Below the pieces are notes generated by a model. It was not told where the DNA came from. It ran no database searches and saw only the letters and a list, made by a program, of their open reading frames with translations. The position numbers were made by a program, and so were the translations under genes. Source: Biomphalaria glabrata (Eukaryota > Mollusca > Gastropoda > Planorbidae). Taken from it: DNA of 64,000 nt. Where the stretch lies: assembly GCF_947242115.1 (NCBI RefSeq), contig NC_074713.1, positions 11,848,001-11,912,000 of the forward strand, given 5' to 3'. Below are positions 54,775 through 64,000 of this stretch, one piece after another (within the stretch, counting starts at the first letter, position 1; every line of letters begins with the position of its first letter).

Positions 54775-57700
54775 ATGGCGAACGCCGATGAACCCGCGGA
54801 GAAAATAAAGAGTAAGAAGATCTTTATAAACCACCTGGATAGCTTTCAGGGAAGAAATATAGGAAAGGTTAGAAAATTATTAATTGAGTTAATCTAGTTC
54901 ATATTTTTAAATAAGTTAAAAATTATGTCATTTTAAAATGTTAATTATCTTCTGTATTTGATTATGATTATTATATTTTTATATATTTAATTTATATATC
55001 AATTATTTATTATCAATAGATCTATATCATATCATTATTATCTACTTTAGTTTTAGATACTATTCCAGATTCATCAAATCTACCAGTACCACTTCAGTGC
55101 CTGATTGTGGCACTGCTAGTCACTATTATATAGGGTGACTTGTATAGATCTAAAGTATAACTTTAACTTTATTTTATAATCATATACTAGGCCTAGGCCT
55201 ATAACTGAGTAACTTTATACTATGGTATTGTAGACTATATATTATATATACTAGAGTCTATACCATAGATCTAAATGACTGGTAAAGTTACCAGTAGAGT
55301 TACAAGAATCAATATTATAGTAGTTTAAATTACTTTCAAGATGTTTTTCGTTTTTTTTTTAAATTTAAATTTCTAGATCTAGATATCTTGATCGTATCTA
55401 AATTTACCGTAATTAAATCTTTTAAATATTTTACAAACTCATAAAAACCTAAAAGAAAAGTTTAAAAATAATTCAGCATCTGTCTTCCGTAGATAGATAT
55501 AATAGGCAGAATTTTAAAAAATCAAAATAACAGACTCTTAAATCCATCAATTGCACCTATGTACAATTGTACAACAATGGCAAAGTGAAGAGTGAGCTGG
55601 GAAAATCTCTGTAAGACTTTTCCAAATAAATTTTGACACAATTGAAGTTATTTAAGTAGCTTGCATTTTTTTAAATAATTTTTTTTTTAAATAGGGATAT
55701 AATTAATAAAATCCATATTCATTTCTCAATTGAAATCCAGTAAAAGCAAGCCAACACTGTAATAACTTAGACACACACTCTAGAAATATTATAATTTCTC
55801 ATTTCACATAATACAGTTATCATGGAAAACACTTAATATAATGTTATTATCAAAATCATTACAATAATTTTAGATTAATAATGCAAAACAAAAGTAAAAG
55901 AATTTGTTGATGCGAGAAAATTTATATATTTCTGCCTATTGCACTGGCTGATATCAAACTGCTTATTATACCTATTGCCATATAGCTATATTTATTAGGA
56001 ATAGGCTAAATCTACACATATGTAAGCCTTTAGGCTATATAACTTTTTTTTTTTTAAATCTGCATTCCCGAACTTTTGAAGATACAAAAACAAAAAAGTT
56101 AAGTGAGATGTTCTTTACATTTCTTTTGTATCTTTTTTTTTCAGTATTTATCAAGATGTGTGGTAGGAGCTAGCTTGGAGGAAGTTGAGGAAGAAGATGA
56201 CCATTCAGTTACTTCAGTAACAGATAAAATGAAAGAAGGTTGCTTTGAAATTGTTGGGACACTCAAAGACAAGGAAAAACCTAAGCCCGATTTTGCCAAA
56301 GAGATAATAATGGTACAATTTACCTATAAAATAATACATTCTTAACCTTTGATAGTAGCAAGGATGCAGAAAGTCTTTTTTAAAAATGTGAGCTTCAATG
56401 GCAATTTAATTAATTTCCTGTCCTGTTTTTTTCTTTGCATAACATTGTCGAGTGTTTGGAAAAGGTGCAAACTGCAAGAAATGATTTTAAACTATTTTTA
56501 TCTAAACCATTATATTTTTTTTTTTTATTATTATTATAATATCTGAGTGTTTTGAAAAAAACTTTGAACAGCAATGTCAGAATTGTATAAATTCTTCAAT
56601 TTAAATCTAAACTTTATTCTCCTCATTTTTAAACAGTATGAAAACAAAGACCAACTGTATGAGTATCTTGTTGAATGTGATATTATTATCTATGACATCA
56701 CTGAAGACCCTGATCAGATTGATGAGGCTGTGTGGGCTGTATCAGGTACAAACCATATTGACAAGAAATATTTAATATACTCATACTCATTCAATTATTC
56801 TTGTGTTATTAGGTAGTCGGGGTTTGTTTGGAAAAAGTCATTTACTCCATCCTGTAATAGGTGGATTCAAACCTTAATAGTATCTATCCATCTTTTTTTT
56901 TTCTTATTTGCCTTCACTAAAACACTTTCTTTGCCCCTTCTGAATAATAAAAGTCATTTTATTTAAAATTTTACTGTTTGATATCAAGTCTATTTCTTTA
57001 TTATTCCTCAGAATTGAATTCTGATATGGATAAAATAGACAAGTCAAAAGTATTCATCCTAATTTCAACTTGCATGACATGGGCAAAAAGCAAGCCTCTT
57101 GATCCAGTAAGATATTTTATTTATGTGTACTGTTGTTGTTTTCTCATAGTAGTTTATTCCATAGCCATTAGATTTAACAAACCAATGGCAAGCCTGTTGT
57201 TTTTTTTTTTTTCAACATATTCTACTTAGGCCTATACTTCTATTTTCTTCTTTAGATAAATCAAGCCCAAAACTACTAATTTCGAACAATAAGGAGATGT
57301 TGATGTAAAATATGTTAAGTAGCCCTAACAGATAATGGTGTAAGGGGATCTGTTTCTATGGCCAACAGTTTATGAGGGTCTCATGTGGCATGCGGTGGCT
57401 GAGCGGTAAAGCACTTGTCTTCTGAACCGGGGACCGGGTTTCAAATCCTGGTGAAGACTTGGATTTTTAATTTCGGGCACCTCTGAGTCCACCCAGCTCT
57501 AATGGGTACCTGACATTAGTTAGGAAAACGTAAAGCGGTTGGTCATTGTGCTGGCCACATGACACCCTTGTTAACCGTAGGCCACAGAAACAGATGACCT
57601 TTACATCATCTGCCCTATAGACCACAAGGTCTGAAAGGGGAACTTTACTTTACTTTACATGTGACATGCACAATGACCAAATGCCTTTACTTCATCCAAC

Positions 57701-60700
57701 TTAAATTATGTCAGGTACCCATCACAGCTAGGCGGTATCCCAAAGCTAAAAAACCCCCATCTTCACTGAGATTTGAACCCAAGACCTCTCAATCCTGAGT
57801 CCAAGCCCTTTACTACTTGGCCACCTAGTAGATGTTTAAATTGATAAACCTTGAGTGTCAATAGGGATCAAAGTCAAAATATGACTACTACTCCTTAGAT
57901 GCTAACAAAAGAAATAAAAATACTGAGAAAATGATGTATTAACTACCAGCAAAAATATTAGAAATTGAAGATATATAAAGAAACAGAATCAGCATCAATT
58001 ACTTGTTTTAAATTCTGGCCAGCATTTTTCATCTCCTTGCCTTTTTTCGTAGAATTTTTTGCTAATGCCAAAGATAGCAACACTCTTGGGAAATTAATAT
58101 GTGGCTTGTGGTGTTCTGCTATATATATTTATATACATGTATAGCTTATCAAGAACTCTAATTCAAGCTACAGAACCAGGAAAAAAACAGGTGGGAGTGG
58201 AAACCTTAATGTTTAGTTTCCTCCTCTTCTCTCACTCATCTCCCCTGATTTTGTTTTGTTGGCTAAATGTATACATTATATATTTGAAGTACTCTTCTTA
58301 AATATACAAATGTAAATAGAATTTATTTCATTATCATCTCTTTCTTAAACTGTTGCAATAGGAAGGCAATGAAATCGTATGTATTTGAGCTTATTATGAA
58401 TTGCACATTACGTTCTCAATGGTTTGGTTATTTTCACTTTTTAATTTGGAAATACATTTTGTTGAATCATTTGAGATGCTACACTTTATTGTTTTATGTT
58501 AGCTTTCACAAGCACTAAATGAATTTAGGTTTCTTTATCATTTTTATAAATCACATAAATTAATTGAGAAAATGTAATTTGAACATATTTCAGTAAGTTT
58601 TGACTTAGAGAAAAGGTTGCTATCATTGTTATGTTTATTTTATTTTCAATTTAGAGGCGTTTTTTTTGTGTGTTTTTTTCGTTCATCTTTTTTTTTTTTT
58701 TTAAATAAAATTATAAAATAATTTTGAACTATCAGCCTATTGACTTCAATATTAATATTTGTAAGTTACTATAATTGCTCAAACATGACTATCTTTTTTA
58801 AAGTTTCTGTACTAAAGAGACACATTTTGTTGGACAAAATACAGCGTCTCCAGCTTTTAACTTACTTTTAAAATGTAATATACATTTTGCAGTCCTATAT
58901 TATACGTTAGTTCTGAAGTATATACCCATATATATATATATTAATGGCCAGTTAAAAAAATGAAACAATTTGATACCAGTTAATGTCAAGTGGTCATAAA
59001 AAGGACAGTAAAATATTCTGTAATTCATCTCTATCTTATAAATTACAAGAGTTCCATCACAAATGATGAGAACTACCTCTTACTCTCCCCCTCCCAGCTT
59101 CTCAAAAACAAAATGTTGAATGTTTGATCCAGTGACCTACACATTGCTATTTTGCTATTTCCTTTCATTGAGTTCATTTGATGAAATTTGTAAAAACGTA
59201 TTCATTTTTTCCCTATATTTATTATTTACATTTTTTACTTTGAGTAAATTATTTTATGAATATTTCTCTTTTTATTCTAGGATGATCCTGAAATTCCATT
59301 TACTGAAGATGACTACAGGAGAAGAAAACCTCATCCAAACTTTAAAGAACACATAAGTGCTGAAAAAACTGTTATCAAGCTGGGCAAAATAGTAAGATTT
59401 TCTTTAAATAGTAAGATTTTCTTTAAAATAGTAAGATTTTCTTTAAAATAGTAAGATTTTCTTTAAAATAGTAAGATTTTCTTCTGTAATCAAATAAAAA
59501 CACATTCAAATTAATGTAAACAAATGTGTGTTTTATTATTGTTGTTGGTAAGAGAGGCAACTGTGTTGAATTACTAGGGTAATTATTTAGAGGAGAACCT
59601 TGTAAAACACCTTGTAAAAACTCACATTACATCAAACAGTGAACAAAGCTTTAGAATGAACATCAGGGTTAGAGGCAAAAACTGACAAGTGTCAAAAGTT
59701 TTAAGTAGCTTAGTGCTCAAACAAAGGAACAGGACCTGAACTACTAGCTAGAATAGCACATAGCAGCAATTGCAAAGTTCAAAATAATTTGGAAAGACAA
59801 AGGCATAGCACTTGACACATAAATCATACTGATCTTTGGTCATGGTGACTTTCTGGCCACTATAAGTATCACATACAAAGACTTTCCTGCAGGGAGCAGT
59901 TTCAGAGAAAAGAAGGAGAGGCAGACAATAGAAATACAAAATTTAGGAATGGACATGATTGAGAATGAAAGAGACTCACCCTGGCAAAGACAGATAGGAA
60001 TGGAGAGAGATGGCCAACAGATTATGTGTGGTGCTCCTTCTGTCCAAAATCCTAATGGATTGATGAGGAAGAAAAATCAACCAAGATTTGACTTATATTT
60101 CTTAAACCATGCCTTCAATGATAGTTACATAATGTTTTTATTTTCTCTTTCAGAATAAGTCCAAATTAGTGACTTATGTAGTTTGCTCTGGCTTGACTTA
60201 TGGTGCTGAAGAGAATATATTTCATTATCTTTTCAAGGTAATTCTCTCAAGTTGTCTTTTTTATCTAAGAAAATGTGACTCAAAGTTAAGACACAAAAAT
60301 AATATTAATGCTCCTGTAAAGCTACAGAAATCAGTGCTTTCAGCAACATCTTTTTATATTTAAATATTTACTTTTGAGTATAAGAAATGTCACACTTTTT
60401 AGCTTAATTTTAAGAAAAAATAAATTAAGTACTTCTTTTTTCACATTTCTTAACTGCTTCCAACCAAATCCTGACAGGACACATTGGTTGAAAGATTAAT
60501 TAGACAAATGAAAAAAAAAAATTTGGGTGTATGGAAGTTGTCTTTTATCTCTGTAGTTCAGTTCTGAGTGTTGTCATTTTTCTGAGCAGCTCCACAAACT
60601 TTGTAATTGTTTCTTCTTCTTCTTCTAGCCAGCTTTATTGCTGCTGAGCTGTGAGCTCTTTTGCAGACTGTGCCAAGGAAAAAAAATGTGCTGTTTTCTT

Positions 60701-63700
60701 CAGTTGTTCAGCACTGCCGTACAGGGTGTTGGTTATGTTGGGCTTTAGTGGAAGTAGGGTCTGCCTAAGGTGGATTAGGGAGGGGCATTCAAAGAGGATA
60801 TGGTTTACGGTTTCAAAGGGGTGGGCGCAGTGTCTGCAAAGGGGGAGTTGTGTGGAGTTTATTTTGTTCAGGTGGTAATTTAATAGTTGTGTGTGTCCTG
60901 TTCTTAGTTGGAAGATTGTAGATTGTTCTTTGCGGGGGAGGAAGTTAATACTGTCCAGTTTGTTAGGCGTAGTCATTTCTTTGTACATGGCTCTGCCTGT
61001 GTTTCCTGATGCCTATTGGTTGAGCCACTCCTCTTTGTGATTGTTGAATAACATTGACCTTAGGGTGAGGTAGTTAACAGGTCTATCTGGTTGTTCCATA
61101 GATGAACCTGCCTTTGATAGCTTACCTGCCTTTTCATTTCCCATGATGCCAATGTGTCCAGGGATCCACTGTAGTGTGATTTGATATTTAATTTTGATAT
61201 CATCTGATGGATTATCACAATGAGTTGTCAACTCTCTTGGGCTGTTTGAGGTGCTGCTGTTAAGTGCTTGCAGAGTAGATTGGGAGTCTGTAAAGACAAC
61301 AATATCTGAAGGTGGTTGCACTCCTTCATATAATTTGTTTTCCACTGTCTGTAGTGCCATGGTAATTGCCTCAATTTCGTCTTGGAAGTTTGAGCAGTAA
61401 TCGCCACAGGGTGCGCTTATCTCAAAGTGTTTATTTTTAGGGAAGACCAGGAAGGCACCAAGACCAGCATTGATGGTGGCTTTGAAAGACGATCCGTCTG
61501 TATAAATATGGATAGCTGTTTTTTGATAGCTTTCAATTGTTTCAAGCGTGCCTACTTTGAACCCAGTGGATTTGATTCTTTTGTTAAGGTGTTATTTAGT
61601 AAATGTGTTTTGATGGTTGGTTGTTTGTAGTTTAGTCCGGGTGTAATGTTTGAAAATCTGGTAATTTTTTCTCTGTTATTGGGTAGGTGGTGTTTTAGGG
61701 CTAGTTCGTCAGTAAGTTGGACCAGAGTCCTTTGCTTTTTTGGTTGTTTTTCCTATTTCTCTGTGTTAGTAATTTATTTGGATGATCGTCCTCCAACCTT
61801 CTGTATCTCTCAATAGCTTCTAATGCTGCTCTGTTGCGCCTTAACTTAAGAGGTTCAATATTGGAGTCTATTTCACAGGCTCCTGTGGGAGTAGTTCTCA
61901 TACCTCCACTAATTAGCCGCAAGGCTTGGTTTTGGATTGTATCTAATGATGATTGATAGGTTTTGTTGGCACCTACTTGTATGCAGAGACAGTCATCCAT
62001 TACAGATCTGACGTATCCAGTGTATAACTGTCTTAAGGTTTTCTTTTCAGCTCCCCAGGATGTTCCTGCTAGGTGTTTTATTATGTTTAATCTTTGTGAT
62101 GCTTTTTCTTTTAAATCTGCCATAAAGTGTTTTAGAGACAGTCTTTGGTCTAGTTTTACACCAAGATATGTTGGATTTTCTTCTTTATTTATTGGCTGTG
62201 AGTCTATTTTTAGGATGTAGTTTCTTTTTGCTGTTTTGTTGCTGTGGCTAAAGATTGAATAAACTGACTTTTCTTTATTTCCATTTTCCATAATTTTGAA
62301 TATGTGGAGATAGTTGTGAGGGCTCTATTTAGTTTGGATCTAGTCAGCACTGGATATTTCTCTGTAGTCCAAATTAAAAGGTCGTCTGCATAAAGTGCCT
62401 TATTGACCGAAATGAGGTCCGGGAGGTCATTCATGAAGATTAGAAAGAGAGTGCAGCTAAGGGCTGAACCTTGTGGTAGTCCTTCTTCCAAACTTTTTTA
62501 CTAGAGATGGCACCTTCGAATCGGGTTTGGATGGTTCTGTTTTTTAAGAATGCCCTGATCCAGCTGTACATTTTTCCATGGATGCCCATTTTTTTCATCT
62601 TCAAAAATAGACCTTTTCTCCACACTCTATCATAGGCTTGCTGCAAATCTATAAATACTGCTGTAGTGTGCTTGTTTTCTTGAAACCCTTCTACTGTGTC
62701 CTGGATAAAATGAAAGAGGTGGTCTTCTGTTCTACTTGCTTTCCTGAAGCCAGCTTGTGCATTGTGGAGTGAGCAAGTACTTTCTAGCCACCAATAAAGT
62801 CGGTTATTGATAATTTTTTCTGCCATTTTGCCAATTTTGGATGTTAGATATTGGTCTATAACTTTTTGGGTGGTTTATTTTTCTTTAAAATGGGTATTTT
62901 GTTTGCAGTTCTCCATTCCTGTGGTATGTCTCCATTTTTCCATGTATGGTTGATAAAGTTAAGTATACAGTTTTGGGCCTGTGGTCCTAGTCCCCGAATC
63001 ATTTCATTTGTTATTCTATCGGGTCCAGGGGATTTTCTTGACTTGAGGCTTTTTAGGGCAGTATTGAGCTCATGTAGAGTGAAGGGATTGTCAAAGATCT
63101 GACAGTTGACTGTTGGAGCTTTTTCTTCTTTCTTTAAGATATTACTAAAGGCCTGGTCCAGTTGTTTTCTTGGCTTTGACTTGTTAATGCTGGCAAAATA
63201 TTTATTGAAGGTTTCAGCCTTTTTAAGGTTTTCTGTTATTATGTCGTCAGTGCCTTTGGGGGTTAGTTATTTGTTTCTTTCCTGCTAGCCGGTGCAGAAG
63301 AGTCCAGGCCTTTGTAATTGTTTAAATAGCATCAATATCCAGATGTTATTTGTTTTTTTTAATCTGTGTAATAATGTAAAAAAAGGTAATGATGCAATTT
63401 TCTTGACAAATTGAATAATTTACAGGAGGGGTGGAAATCAAATCTACATTTAAGGATTAGATGTAAAAAAAAAAACACTTTTAAATTCTTTTTTAATTTG
63501 GCTCTTTACCTCAGCTCTATAATGTATCACTCTACTCCTGTGTTTAATTTTTTAATAAATAGATATATTTTTTCAATATATTTTTTGTAATATTTCTATT
63601 CTGTTTAGTCTGCCTGGCACAATGCTCAGTTCCTACAGTGCTTTGGCGATGGAAAAAATATTGTACCAACTATCCATATTAAGGATTTAGCATCGTAAGA

Positions 63701-63932
63701 AACTAAACTTGAGATGATTTCTTTGTTCTTTGTTTTAGTGCAATATTAATTAGCTGATAATCAAATAAAGTAGTTATAAAAAGATATTCTGAATGATCTA
63801 ACAAAAAGATTTAGCAATTATCTTTGTATTTTGTATGACAGAATCATCCAGAATGTTATTGACGCCAAACCTAAAGTCAGATATATTATTGCCAAAGATG
63901 ATGCTCAAACTACATTGGAAGATATTGTCAAG
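54775..63932 (+). CDS. AK7: Adenylate kinase 7 (AK7), 5' part, eight exons, runs off the window
   Basis: Exons 54775-54867, 56145-56312, 56637-56745, 57012-57106, 59281-59391, 60154-60237, 63609-63694, 63842-63932; all phases join to 279 residues with an open end. Matches to human AK7 along the whole length: [139 protein letters not shown]. This part is the N-terminal NAD(P)-Rossmann-like region typical of AK7. The nucleotide-kinase domain and the Dpy-30 motif would lie to the right of the window. AK7 is known as an axonemal and ciliary protein in animals. Introns are 200 nt to 3.4 kb; intron 6 carries a full LINE insertion. The donor after exon 5 is part of a tandem repeat. Confidence 0.95.
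57394..57657 (+). mobile_element. tRNA-derived SINE, complete, in AK7 intron 4
   Basis: TGGCTGAGCGGTAAAG is a pol III A box and GGTTTCAAATCC a B box at the right spacing. The body follows (AATGGGTACCTGACATTAG, GTTGGTCATTGTGCTGGCC, CATGACACCCTTGTTAACC) and then a (CTTTA)n tail. A 12-bp flank CATGTGGCATGC at 57382-57393 repeats with one change as CATGTGACATGC at 57658-57669, consistent with a target duplication. Confidence 0.88.
57670..57834 (-). mobile_element. Older, reversed copy of the same SINE
   Basis: Plus strand GACCAAATGCCTTTACTTC, GTCAGGTACCCATCACAGC, CTTCACTGAGATTTGAACCC and TACTTGGCCACCTAGT is the reverse of the neighbouring SINE. Its B box reads GGTTCAAATCTC on the minus strand. 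It lies tail to tail with the younger copy, which apparently inserted into its 3' part. Confidence 0.8.
59392..59481 (+). repeat. AK7: Tandem 19-20-bp repeat that multiplies the AK7 exon 5 splice donor
   Basis: GTAAGATTTTCTTTAAAATA repeats, with GTAAG at 59392, 59411, 59431, 59451 and 59471. The first is the donor used in the gene model. Steps of 19, 20, 20 and 20 bp mean that only the third donor (+39 nt) keeps the frame, adding [13 protein letters not shown]. Confidence 0.9.
60599..63323 (-). mobile_element. 5'-truncated LINE with RT and RNase H, 14-bp target duplication, in AK7 intron 6
   Basis: The perfect 14-bp duplication CTTTGTAATTGTTT lies at 60599-60612 and 63310-63323, and the element fills 60613-63309. 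On the minus strand it starts inside the region before RT, then [53 protein letters not shown] and [11 protein letters not shown] post-RT block ([18 protein letters not shown]) follows, then RNase H with [13 protein letters not shown] and [20 protein letters not shown], and a Cys/His tail [18 protein letters not shown]. It ends with an (AAG)n tail. The frame is broken in a few places (for instance just after YHKVQ in the RT) but motifs remain easy to read, so it is younger than the copy at 26460-29240. RT plus RNase H again indicates an I/nimbus-like LINE. Confidence 0.95.
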
Positions 63933-64000
63933 GTAAACATAATTCTTTTTTGTTACAAAGTTAAATTCAATTTGTCTTTGAGAATTGCTGTAGATAATGT

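Overview
The window is eukaryotic and almost certainly from a mollusc. The best guess is a heterobranch or pulmonate freshwater snail of the Biomphalaria/Bulinus type. Reasons: AT-rich DNA, small exons with GT-AG introns, abundant short motifs such as AGATCTAGAT and TAGGCCTA, RNase H-bearing LINEs like the snail 'nimbus' family, and gene content that matches animal orthologues. The species is inference; no marker gene fixes it.

Layout. 1-5492: an array of a 46-bp satellite (about 119 units) that runs off the left edge and contains a 2,297-bp higher-order duplication. 5493-16790: mostly non-coding, with one small intronless gene on the minus strand for a secreted histidine-rich peptide (8658-8921), a 201-bp hAT MITE (9678-9878), a 1.8-kb broken hAT transposon with perfect 8-bp target duplications (12398-14212), and LINE/SINE debris. 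16792-26067: a five-exon TMEM179/TMEM179B-like membrane protein gene (+) with a repeat-stuffed 6.8-kb first intron. 26460-29240: an old LINE with reverse transcriptase and RNase H. 29922-37022: a nine-exon gene (-) for a short Hop/STIP1 co-chaperone of 323 aa that keeps TPR2A-TPR2B-DP2 but has no TPR1-DP1. 37023-42114: LINE ends, a 30-bp tandem repeat, a decayed carboxylesterase fragment on the minus strand and a 26-bp hairpin. 42115-48926: a three-exon type-B carboxylesterase (+) with signal peptide, full catalytic triad and a C-terminal HTEL ER-retention motif; its second intron holds an internally deleted LINE with 14-bp target duplications and a 43-bp minisatellite. 49000-52430: several short tandem arrays, then a 2.3-kb TIR element with 8-bp target duplications, built almost entirely of internal tandem repeats. 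54775-63932 and beyond: the 5' part of adenylate kinase 7 (AK7, +), eight exons in view, with a tRNA-derived SINE pair in intron 4 and a 2.7-kb LINE in intron 6.

The host genes are unrelated housekeeping or secretory-pathway genes, not a functional cluster. TMEM179-like and STIP1 are convergent; STIP1 and the esterase are divergent. No bacterial-type operon, CRISPR, tRNA gene, rRNA gene or viral element is seen. The observations that stand out are the compact Hop gene, a five-fold tandem 5' splice site in AK7, the LINE deletion derivative with an intact 369-codon frame, and the repeat-built 8-bp-TSD element. Exon boundaries were placed by eye from GT-AG sites, reading-frame continuity and remembered human orthologues, not by alignment software.
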